Below, in pieces: positions 1 through 6,014 of a stretch of DNA of 33,929 nt. Position 1 is the stretch's first letter; each line of letters begins with the position of its first letter. The notes under the pieces were generated by a model. That model did no database searches, was not told the origin of the DNA, and saw nothing but the letters and a program-made list of their open reading frames with translations. Source of the stretch: Anaerolineae bacterium (GTDB taxonomy: Bacteria > Chloroflexota > Anaerolineae > Anaerolineales > Villigracilaceae). The translations under genes were made by a program, and so were the position numbers. The stretch is taken from assembly GCA_018648685.1 (NCBI GenBank), contig JABGQT010000119.1, positions 1 through 33,929 on the forward strand. Reading direction: 5' to 3'.

Positions 1-51
1 GGGAAGGATCCTGCTTTTACCTGCGCGAAGCGCTTAGTTCAACTAGGTGAT

Positions 52-194
52 AGGCAGATTAAAACGCTGCTTAATACTAGGTTTTGAACATTATGCGGCG
101 AAAAGCGAAACTAAACAGATATATTTTAGGGTTTCGTTGCGAAAAATGCGGCATAATGTTAATTTCTTAGTATTATACAGCGAAAAGCTCCGCC
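52..194. repeat. Imperfect long inverted repeat
   Basis: Two arms of about 60 bases face each other around an AT-rich centre (about 112-129). Matching blocks include AACATTATGC at 87-96 against GCATAATGTT at 151-160, TAATACTA at 72-79 against TAGTATTA at 169-176, and CGCTG against CAGCG further out. A 60-codon open frame crosses it, but it has no ribosome binding site and is best explained by the repeat. It may be a miniature mobile element or a strong RNA hairpin. No transposase or clear target duplication is visible. Confidence 0.55.
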
Positions 195-237
195 TAAACG
201 ATTATCTGCGTCAGAATAATTCTTGCTAACTTTATCA

Positions 238-285
238 CACCATCGGCACTTATCCCTAAAGGATATAGTTGGAGAATTTTTATCA
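238..285 (-). pseudogene. Remnant of a DsrE-like gene 3' end
   Basis: Read on the minus strand, this stretch matches the last 15 or so codons of the DsrE-like gene at 1221-1556. It decodes as SNYI-L-stop-G-stop-VPMV against SNYIREGYVPMVW in the intact gene. In-frame TAG and TAA codons and loss of the final Trp codon show it is not functional. It starts right after the stop of the selenoprotein gene. It looks like the tail of a former second dsrE-like copy, or the scar of a recombination between repeats of this locus. Confidence 0.55.
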
Positions 286-1134
286 TCATTTTGTGGCTAA
301 TGCTTCGATAATTTTCGAGCAGCCCCCATTGCATAAGTAATGAGCATGGTCGCTAAGATCTTCAAACTTTCGCCCGACGATTTTGTCGCACTCGAATTCA
401 TAATCGGTGCTTTCCAGAAAACTTTCGATTATCTCGCCAGCCCATGAACCTGTCATGTTGAGCCCGATTTCTTCCTCAGAACGATTCATTCCAATGATCC
501 AGAGTACAGCCCCCAACGCTCCACAAGCGCCTCCACTTAATCCGATCCCACCTGCTAATCCCGCGGCCATTACTACATGCATATCTGATACGCCCATTTT
601 TTTTGCCAGCATTGCGGTGCAGCTCAGAGGAGGGGATGGAGCTTCGAAAGTTCTTTCGGAAAGAGAGGCATTGATGGCTTCATATGCTTTTGGCGCATAT
701 TTAGCAGCCATTCGAAAGCAGCCTATGGGGCCACCTTTTGCAAGAAATTTTAGTATTGGCAGCGCCGAGTTTTCCCCCTGAAAGTTCATCTCCGTTATTT
801 CATGACAGTTAATCCTATTTTTGGTCAAAGAATGGAAGGATTCTACAATCTCTTGTGTTGCAATAATTGCCGCAGTTTCAGCTTGTGGGCCTGAACCAAA
901 AAGTTGATATGCTTGTGCCCCCGCAGCAAGCGCTGCGCCCCATAGCATCCCGCACTGGTAACCTTGATTTGCTACCCCACCAGCTAGAATCATGGTGCCT
1001 TTTTCCTCGAGTCTCAGTGGGTTACCGAAGGAGTCGTCAACGACGCTCATAATTGCTTCAGATCAGGTTCCCTCTTTAAGAAATGTACGCACTGTTCTTA
1101 ATGATGATATCTTCGTTTTCTTCTGCTTATCCAT
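286..1134 (-). CDS. C-GCAxxG-C-C family redox protein, candidate selenoprotein
   Basis: This is a predicted 282-residue protein if the TGA at 1065-1063 (codon 24) is read as selenocysteine. The start ATG at 1134 has a GAGG ribosome site six bases upstream and an extended -10 promoter at 1183-1175. The frame then runs without another stop to 286. Residues before and after the TGA (FLKEGT, then SEAIM) fit the N-terminal Cys motif of the C-GCAxxG-C-C family, whose Cys is replaced here. The protein is an internal duplication: U24, C61, C110 and C139 in half one parallel C172, C204, C249 and C268/C272 in half two, with CGMLWG and CGALGAV at the GCA motifs. The family is thought to be redox-active, but its substrate is unknown. 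A conventional gene caller would start at the internal ATG at 1050, which lacks a good ribosome site and loses the first redox residue. The alternative is a recent nonsense mutation. Confidence 0.75.
1025..1061 (-). promoter_or_regulatory. Candidate bacterial SECIS hairpin
   Basis: The minus-strand RNA can fold one base after the TGA. CTGAAG (1061-1056) pairs with CTTCGG (1030-1025) with one wobble, GA (1048-1047) pairs with TC (1032-1031), and GTCG (1044-1041) pairs with CGAC (1036-1033). The 3' strand is continuous and the bulges lie on the 5' strand. The apical loop TTGA begins 22 bases after the TGA, within the usual 16-37 base spacing for bacterial SECIS elements. The loop G is in third position, which is not the textbook first or second place, so the fold is supportive but not proof. 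Confidence 0.5.
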
Positions 1135-1174
1135 ATCAGCCTCATAATAACCGTGTGACAGATCAGACAAATTT

Positions 1175-1183
1175 AGTATAACA
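1175..1183 (-). promoter_or_regulatory. Extended -10 promoter for the selenoprotein gene
   Basis: The minus strand reads TGT-TATACT, an extended -10 box. The predicted transcript start lies near 1168, about 34 bases before the ATG at 1134. No good -35 hexamer is seen, which is common for extended -10 promoters. Its position supports starting the gene at 1134 rather than at 1050. Confidence 0.5.
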
Positions 1184-1220
1184 AAAAGATAGGGGCTATA
1201 GCTTTTATTGCAAGCCGAAA

Positions 1221-1556
1221 TCACCAAACCATCGGTACATAACCCTCGCGGATATAGTTTGAGATCATTTCCCCCACATATTTCACCTGAACACCAAACT
1301 CATTTAGTTGCTCGCTTTTCTCATCTCTGTCCGATATGAATTTACAAGCGACAACAGCCTCTTCTATTTCCTGATATTCTTTGACTTGCTTTTGTAGCTC
1401 TTCGTCAACCAAAAGCAGATCTTGGGCTGGACCGAAAAAGACGATCTTTACCTCTTCCATCCAACCGTGCTTCAAAGTGTTAAGGGCATACATCGCGCCA
1501 GTACGCGCTTTCCCTGCATCGGATGTGCTGATAATTACCAGGATTTTATCGCTCAT
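1221..1556 (-). CDS. DsrE-like family protein
   Basis: This 111-residue protein has the DsrE/DsrF/YchN-type layout. It opens with the strand KILVIISTSD, followed by a helix region (RTGAMYALNTLKHG) and a second strand (VKIVFFGPAQDLL). One Cys sits in VVACKF near residue 71, and the C-terminus is GYVPMVW. Members of this family move or bind sulfur, but the catalytic role here cannot be read from the sequence. The start ATG has AGAGG six bases upstream. The gene lies 13 bases after the GNAT gene, so the two are probably cotranscribed. The selenoprotein gene follows downstream with its own promoter. A decayed copy of the 3' end is found at 238-285. Confidence 0.75.
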   Translation of the reverse strand: MSDKILVIISTSDAGKARTGAMYALNTLKHGWMEEVKIVFFGPAQDLLLVDEELQKQVKEYQEIEEAVVACKFISDRDEKSEQLNEFGVQVKYVGEMISNYIREGYVPMVW

Positions 1557-1569
1557 AATTTGCCTCTTC

Positions 1570-2004
1570 TCAAGCCGTCATTGTGTATTTGTCTAACCCC
1601 GAACCAAAACCATTTTCCTTAAAGGTTTTCGTTTTAAAACCTTGTTTCTCATAAAAGCCTTTTGTGAATTGCGCTGTGTTGATGATAATGGCTGTGTTTG
1701 GGTATTTTTCTCTAATCGCCTTCATCCTGAATTTGGTTAATGCTTTTCCATATCCTTGCTTGTGCAAGTCTCTTCTGATCATCCCCCAAGTTAAGAAAAC
1801 CTCTTCCTCTTCTTTTGAAAACCCTCCACAGCCAATTATCTGATTGTCTTTGTACATGCAAAAATAGGAATCTTTTAAAGTTTCTTTGCGAAGATAGCGT
1901 TTGAACTCTTCTAATTCATGATCGGCAAAATATTTGTCTTGATTAGATATAAAAATTGCTATGCATTCATCAATCTGAAACTCTGTGTAAGGTTTTATTT
2001 CCAC
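1570..2004 (-). CDS. GNAT family N-acetyltransferase
   Basis: This 144-residue protein fits a single GNAT fold, which transfers an acetyl group from acetyl-CoA to an amine. The acetyl-CoA binding motif A is visible around residues 77-90 (MIRRDLHKQGYGKAL, the R-x-x-G-x-G/A pattern). A late FYEKQGF segment is typical of motif B. The substrate cannot be inferred. The start codon is GTG at 2004, with AAGGA about ten bases upstream. No ATG start would preserve the N-terminal strand. The gene stands directly upstream of the DsrE-like gene on the same strand. Confidence 0.8.
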   Translation of the reverse strand: MEIKPYTEFQIDECIAIFISNQDKYFADHELEEFKRYLRKETLKDSYFCMYKDNQIIGCGGFSKEEEEVFLTWGMIRRDLHKQGYGKALTKFRMKAIREKYPNTAIIINTAQFTKGFYEKQGFKTKTFKENGFGSGLDKYTMTA

Positions 2005-2029
2005 TATAAAATATTCCTTTGCTTTTCAA

Positions 2030-2064
2030 GAAGCCCCCGTTTCTGTAAAAGAAACGAGGGCTTC
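2030..2064 (-). terminator. Hairpin downstream of pfkA
   Basis: GAAGCCCCCGTTTC (2030-2043) and GAAACGAGGGCTTC (2051-2064) form a 14-pair stem with a seven-base loop. The single non-Watson-Crick pair is a G-U wobble only in minus-strand RNA, which suggests a minus-strand transcript. The T tract after it is weak, so intrinsic termination is plausible rather than certain. Confidence 0.45.
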
Positions 2065-2087
2065 CTAACAATACCTTCACCAACTGA

Positions 2088-2188
2088 GCGGGGCTAAAGC
2101 CGCCTGCTTAGTACATGGAAGCCCTCTCGGGCTAGTAGATTTTAGCCCAGAATGGGCTTTCATGCGCTGAAGCAGAACTTTAGTCCGC
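2088..2188. repeat. Intergenic palindromic repeat
   Basis: A roughly 100-base imperfect palindrome fills much of the 2005-2284 gap. The left arm contains GGGCTAAAGCC and CATGGAAGCCC, and the right arm contains GGGCTTTCATG and CTTTAGTCC. In the middle, GGGCT and AGCCC form extra short stems. It has no coding potential. The GGGCTAAAG/CTTTAGTCC ends resemble repeats scattered in other genomes, as a recollection that was not searched. A short near-perfect palindrome (AAAACCCGTACGGATTTT) also sits at 2238-2255 just beyond the pfkA stop. Confidence 0.6.
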
Positions 2189-2284
2189 ACCTATAGTGGT
2201 TTGCAATTTATGTTTGGCAAATAAAATCATCTCCACTAAAACCCGTACGGATTTTAATTCAATCCGCAATCTTCACGATAGAAA

Positions 2285-3409
2285 TTACTCTTTAGTTGCG
2301 TCTGCAAAAGTGATGCCCATATCACGTGCGGTCATAATGGTATCGCTGTCGACTGGCACATGTTTCATTTGTCCCATTGCTTCTGAGATTGGTACATATT
2401 TTACGGTTGGGTAGGCTAAGGCGACCATAACACCATCATGACCTTCATCCAAAGCGCGAATAGCAGCGGCACCAAAACGAAGCGCTCGTAAACGATCCAG
2501 TGACGTCGGAGAACCTCCGCGTAGCAAATGTCCCAATACGACAACGCGGGTTTCTTTCTCGGTTGTGGCATTAATTTCTTTTGCTACTTGTTCTCCGATA
2601 CCACCCAGACGTTCATCTTTGCCTTTTTTGTGTTCAACAACCATCGCCGAGCCGCCTGCAGGTTTTGCTCCTTCAGCGACAACGACAATTGTATAGTGGC
2701 GTCCCATTTTATCTCGGGCTTTGATTTTTTCGGCGACTTTGCGAATATCGTAAGGAATTTCCGGGATAAGGATCGCGTCTGCCGAGCTAGCGACGCCAGC
2801 GTGCAAAGCAATCCAGCCGGCATAGCGGCCCATTACCTCAACAACCATTACGCGCCCATGCGATGCGGCTGTGCTATGCAAGCGATCAATACTTTCGGTT
2901 GCAAACCCGACTGCTGTGTCAAAGCCGAAAGTAGCATCCGTTTTATCAAGATCATTATCAATTGTCTTGGGCACATGGACAATGCGTAAGCCTTTTTTCG
3001 AAAGAGCATTTGAAATAGCCAGAGAACCATCACCGCCAACGCTGATCAAAGCATCAACATGATGAAGGCGTAAAGCGCGCACAATTTCATCTGTGCGATC
3101 TACTTCTTCGATAGTGCCATCAGGTAATTCAATGGGATAAGCCATCGGGTTATTTCGGTTGCTGGTTCCTAACATTGTGCCACCCAAATGGGCGATCCCA
3201 TGCACTCTGTCGCGTGTAAGCCGTATAATGCCGCCTTCTTCGTATCGTTCTGGTAATAATACGCCATGAAAACCATCGCGGATACCATAAACTTCCCAAC
3301 CACGTAACAAACCTGATAAGACGACGGCACGAATGACCGCATTCAAGCCGGGCGCATCCCCTCCGCCTGTGCTAATCGCAATTCTTTTTATTGCTTTTTT
3401 ATTTGACAT
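2285..3409 (-). CDS. pfkA: 6-phosphofructokinase
   Basis: This 374-residue enzyme phosphorylates fructose 6-phosphate to fructose 1,6-bisphosphate in glycolysis. Visible motifs are the nucleotide loop GGGDAPGLN (15-23), GGDGS (125-129), PKTIDND (147-153) with catalytic Asp151, and MGR (193-195) for substrate binding. The position matching E. coli Gly104 is Gly128, which suits ATP. The position matching Gly124 is Lys148, which is typical of pyrophosphate-type or mixed-lineage enzymes. This Gly/Lys pair is known from some ATP-using actinobacterial enzymes, so ATP is more likely but not certain. I chose the ATG at 3409 because AGGAG lies eight bases upstream. A longer frame back to 3478 adds 23 residues unlike the family. 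Confidence 0.92.
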   Translation of the reverse strand: MSNKKAIKRIAISTGGGDAPGLNAVIRAVVLSGLLRGWEVYGIRDGFHGVLLPERYEEGGIIRLTRDRVHGIAHLGGTMLGTSNRNNPMAYPIELPDGTIEEVDRTDEIVRALRLHHVDALISVGGDGSLAISNALSKKGLRIVHVPKTIDNDLDKTDATFGFDTAVGFATESIDRLHSTAASHGRVMVVEVMGRYAGWIALHAGVASSADAILIPEIPYDIRKVAEKIKARDKMGRHYTIVVVAEGAKPAGGSAMVVEHKKGKDERLGGIGEQVAKEINATTEKETRVVVLGHLLRGGSPTSLDRLRALRFGAAAIRALDEGHDGVMVALAYPTVKYVPISEAMGQMKHVPVDSDTIMTARDMGITFADATKE

Positions 3410-3547
3410 AATTAATGCTCCTGAAAAATGACATAACTCAAGGGCATATTTTACACCCTCTCGTAAGATTGTTGGCATCTTCTATACTTTTTTACTCAAA
3501 TAGAGAGTAATGTTTAGCTTTCCCCTTACTTTCGTCAAAGAACCCGT

Positions 3548-3553
3548 TATAAT
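3548..3553 (+). promoter_or_regulatory. -10 box for the YtxH-like gene
   Basis: A perfect TATAAT lies 33 bases before the ATG at 3587, giving a leader of about 27 bases with a strong AGGAG site. The -35 region is poor. It sits in the 177-base gap between the divergent pfkA and YtxH-like genes. Confidence 0.5.
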
Positions 3554-3586
3554 AGGTTATTGATTAATCTACAAGAGGAGAAATCC

Positions 3587-3805
3587 ATGCGAAAAATATT
3601 TGGTTTTATGATCGGCGTTGTCGTTGGCGGCTTGGTTGGCTCTACAATTGCCCTGTTGCTTGCGCCTGAGTCTGGCGAAGAATTGCGCGGACAACTTCGC
3701 GAACGTGGCGTATCTATGCAAGCTGAAATTCGTAATGCGGCAGATGCACGTCGGATCGAATTGCGTGACCGCCTAGACGAATTACGTACCCCGCCAGAAG
3801 CCTAA
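3587..3805 (+). CDS. YtxH-like small membrane protein
   Basis: This 72-residue protein has one membrane segment near residues 5-24 (FGFMIGVVVGGLVGSTIALL). The segment is followed by LLAPESGEELR, the LAP-SG-E-R signature of YtxH/gas-vesicle-like proteins, and then by a charged helical tail. The family is poorly understood, and some members are linked to general stress. The ATG at 3587 is preceded by AGGAG at a good distance, while a longer frame from a TTG at 3560 is unlikely. It is a single-gene unit with its own -10 box and a strong terminator behind it. Confidence 0.8.
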   Translation: MRKIFGFMIGVVVGGLVGSTIALLLAPESGEELRGQLRERGVSMQAEIRNAADARRIELRDRLDELRTPPEA

Positions 3806-3820
3806 GAAAACAGCATCATA

Positions 3821-3855
3821 AATACACCGAGTGCCTGCACTCGGTGTATTCTTTT
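3821..3855 (+). terminator. Rho-independent terminator
   Basis: AATACACCGAGTG and CACTCGGTGTATT form a perfect 13-pair stem with a CCTG loop, followed by CTTTT. It ends the YtxH-like transcript. The convergent glycosyltransferase gene stops right beside it, so it may also act on the minus strand. Confidence 0.85.
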
Positions 3856-5107
3856 AAATAATAGCCTTGTAAAAAACCTCCGCCTGTCCCATGCTTTGCT
3901 TATACTCCGCACGGGTGGCGATGATCTTCTGATTTTCTGCTATAGCTTCTTCTCGTAAATTGTCGTCATTCAGAACACGTAAAATTGCATCCGCAAGTTC
4001 TTGTTCGTCGGATGGATCGATCAGCAGACCGTTTACTTCAGGAGTGATCCACTCACGGATAGATTCCAAATCTCCAGCGATGGGGAAGCATCCACATGCC
4101 ATCCCTTCGATTAGCGAATTCGGTGTCCCATCATGAGTGCTGGGGGATACTAAAACCTGTGCGCGACGAAAGGTGTTTGCCAATTGCTCCCGTTTAAGGG
4201 GCGGAGTCAACTCAACAGACTCTTCTATGCTAAATTCCTGAATCCAGGCTTCAGCCTGAGATTCTCCAGCCATTGTCGGGCAAATGAATTTCGCATCTGG
4301 GCGTTCTTTTAGCACCAATGGAATTGACTTAAAAAAAGTGTCATTGCGTACATAACCCCGAAAGCCGCGTGGGTTGATGATGAGCGGAGTGTCACTGCGA
4401 GGAGCGAGCTTTTGCGACGTGGCAGTCTCCTGCGCCGAGATGGAGATTGCTTCAGCCGTAGAACTGCTTCGCAATGACAAGTCATCTGGTGGATAAAAAA
4501 CACTCTGATCTATGCCGCCAGCGCCAGGTAAAACGATGCTGGGGTGAGCAGGGTCAAAGCCCCATTCTTCTGCGAGACGAATATCACGGTGGCAGTCGGC
4601 ATGGAGGGCATCAGTTGCGTGGAGCGCTTTGCGAGTGTAATCCTCCATGAGCGGTGTGGATGGGGCATGGAGCGTGAAATCGTTTCCCCAGATGGAGATA
4701 AGCAAGGAAGGAAAGTCTTTGTTAAACTTTTTTGCCATCCCGGCGAGCATCCCTTCGTAGGGAATGCGCATGGCGTGAACAATATCGGGCTGAATCTCAT
4801 CTACAAGTTCATTGAGATGCATAGCAGCACCAGGGATGGTGAGTGGCCCCAGCCAATGCCGGATGCCCATCCGTAATTTTAGTGTTGCCGCGCCCCAGAG
4901 CGGGGATTTCTTTTGGCGGGATGCTGTTTGGGGTGTAGATTTTGTTTGGCTGAACGCAACCGAGATAAAGTCCACGCGCGATAACGTCAAGTCTGGGGTG
5001 GCGGGATAAGTTGAGACGAGAAAAACTTCATGCTCTCGTTCCGTCCAGTATTTAATCCAATTAAGGGCTATGGGTGAGCGTCCGTCGGCGACAAATAGTA
5101 TTTTCAT
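3854..5107 (-). CDS. Glycosyltransferase family 4-like protein with inserted repeat
   Basis: This 417-residue GT-B type transferase would move a sugar from a nucleotide donor to a glycan or lipid in the cytoplasm. The N-terminal Rossmann domain starts MKILFVADG. The C-terminal domain has the family donor motif around residues 323-346, SPSTHDGTPNSLIEGMACG, with the retaining E-x7-E region. Residues 210-239 (Ser/Thr/Ala-rich) are encoded by a palindromic repeat inserted in frame between VFYPPDD and TPLIINPRGF, in the linker between the domains. The enzyme frame is otherwise intact, so the insertion may be tolerated. I chose ATG 5107 because the protein then starts at the canonical first strand. 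The upstream frame begins with TTG at 5143 and adds a hydrophobic stretch. No clear ribosome site is seen. The acceptor is unknown. Confidence 0.82.
   Translation of the reverse strand: MKILFVADGRSPIALNWIKYWTEREHEVFLVSTYPATPDLTLSRVDFISVAFSQTKSTPQTASRQKKSPLWGAATLKLRMGIRHWLGPLTIPGAAMHLNELVDEIQPDIVHAMRIPYEGMLAGMAKKFNKDFPSLLISIWGNDFTLHAPSTPLMEDYTRKALHATDALHADCHRDIRLAEEWGFDPAHPSIVLPGAGGIDQSVFYPPDDLSLRSSSTAEAISISAQETATSQKLAPRSDTPLIINPRGFRGYVRNDTFFKSIPLVLKERPDAKFICPTMAGESQAEAWIQEFSIEESVELTPPLKREQLANTFRRAQVLVSPSTHDGTPNSLIEGMACGCFPIAGDLESIREWITPEVNGLLIDPSDEQELADAILRVLNDDNLREEAIAENQKIIATRAEYKQSMGQAEVFYKAII
4391..4479. repeat. Palindromic interspersed repeat, copy 1 (inside a gene)
   Basis: The element begins GTCACTGCGAGGAGCGAG and ends TGCTTCGCAATGACA, so its ends are inverted repeats. 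GACGTGGCAGTCTCC and GGAGATTGCTTC lie inside. The same plus-strand order is seen at 12882-12962, and a decayed reversed copy is at 17224-17310. It is 89 bases long and adds 30 in-frame codons to the glycosyltransferase on the minus strand, with no stop codon. Confidence 0.8.
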
Positions 5108-5210
5108 GAGGTAGACTATACCAAGAAAAAATAGCCCTGCCAAGTTGCAGGATGAGACAAGGCATAGTATATTTAGCGAGTCATTATATGAATAATTTTG
5201 GAGTTTTTGA

Positions 5211-5900
5211 ATGAGCGAGCCTTCAACGCCGAAAGAGAAAAAAAAGACAGGTTTTAAACTTTCTACTGAAATAATCGTTGCTGTTTTGGGGCTATTAGGT
5301 GTGGGAATTACGGGGTATTTTGGTTATCTCCAAACGACCGCGCCTTATAAATATGCGAGAAGTGCAACACAGACGGCTGAAGCACGTTTGACACGAATTG
5401 CGCTCTCTCAGACATTGACGCCAACGCAAGCCCCGCCTACAGGCGAACCGACGAACACAGCTACGGCAACTGATGTTCCCGATACACCAACTAGAACGGC
5501 GTCTCGAACGCCTTCTATAACGCCAACAAAGAAAGGGCGCCCTGAGGGTTTGCGCTATTGTATTAATGCATATTCCGTAAATGTTCGTGTTGGGCCAAGT
5601 ACACAGTATGGTGTTTTTGGCAATTTGAAAGGTGAAGATTGCTTATATTTTGATGCAGCGAATGAAGAGGGAAGTTGGTTGCGTATTGCGCCAAATCAAC
5701 CTGAGGAGTTTGTAGATTTAGAACGCGGTTGGGTCTATATCGAGTTATTGGGTTTGTTGGAAAATTCACGTTTGCCTGTAATTACTTTGACGCCTACAGC
5801 AACCTTTACGCCGACACAAACATTCACGCCTTCGCCGACTTTGACGCCCTCCCTGACACCGACACCCTCGCCAACAGCAACACCGACTCCGGCAGGGTGA
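5211..5900 (+). CDS. Membrane-anchored SH3b-domain protein with TP-rich tail
   Basis: This 229-residue protein has a short charged N-terminus (SEPSTPKEKKK) and one membrane helix at about 21-42. A Thr/Pro linker follows at about 68-107. A bacterial SH3 domain then spans about 117-180 (YSVNVRVGPSTQYGVFG, then GSWLRI and RGWVYIELL). It ends in a second Thr/Pro-rich tail at about 190-229. The SH3b fold usually binds cell-wall or other extracellular ligands, so an outside location is inferred. ATG 5211 is preceded by TTGGAG with about nine bases of spacing. Its own terminator follows at 5924-5958. The TP linker resembles those of the lipoproteins at 21431, 28936 and 29571. Confidence 0.75.
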   Translation: MSEPSTPKEKKKTGFKLSTEIIVAVLGLLGVGITGYFGYLQTTAPYKYARSATQTAEARLTRIALSQTLTPTQAPPTGEPTNTATATDVPDTPTRTASRTPSITPTKKGRPEGLRYCINAYSVNVRVGPSTQYGVFGNLKGEDCLYFDAANEEGSWLRIAPNQPEEFVDLERGWVYIELLGLLENSRLPVITLTPTATFTPTQTFTPSPTLTPSLTPTPSPTATPTPAG

Positions 5901-5923
5901 GCCATGTGGGAATTGTAATTTTT

Positions 5924-5958
5924 CTTCAATAAACTCGTATTTATTGAAGTTGATTTTT
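5924..5958 (+). terminator. Rho-independent terminator
   Basis: CTTCAATAAA and TTTATTGAAG pair perfectly around a CTCGTA loop and are followed by TTGATTTTT. It ends the SH3b gene transcript. The stem is AT-rich, so it is weaker than its neighbours. Confidence 0.7.
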
Positions 5959-5959
5959 C

Positions 5960-5968
5960 TGGTATATT
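5960..5968 (+). promoter_or_regulatory. Extended -10 promoter for the UDP-glucose dehydrogenase gene
   Basis: TGG-TATATT matches an extended -10 box and lies directly after the previous terminator. The predicted transcript start is near 5975, about 40 bases before the ATG at 6015. Confidence 0.4.
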
Positions 5969-6014
5969 AAGAGCCGTTTGATTTGTGTAAAAAAACACTA
6001 CTTGTGAGGAAAAT

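Noticed and set aside
47-229. 60-codon open frame at the left edge
   Set aside because: It lies across an inverted repeat, has no ribosome site and shows no recognisable protein pattern.
1048-1050. ATG at 1050 as the start of the C-GCAxxG-C-C gene
   Set aside because: No good ribosome site, and the family's first redox motif lies upstream across the TGA. The promoter and GAGG site fit ATG 1134.
2005-2284. Possible small RNA or riboswitch between the GNAT gene and pfkA
   Set aside because: The structure is explained by a palindromic repeat and a terminator-like hairpin; no known riboswitch core is seen.
5735-5998. Minus-strand open frame rich in VGVGV
   Set aside because: It is the mirror of the Thr/Pro linker of the SH3b gene. 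The same applies to the frames at 29201-29386 and 29890-30150.
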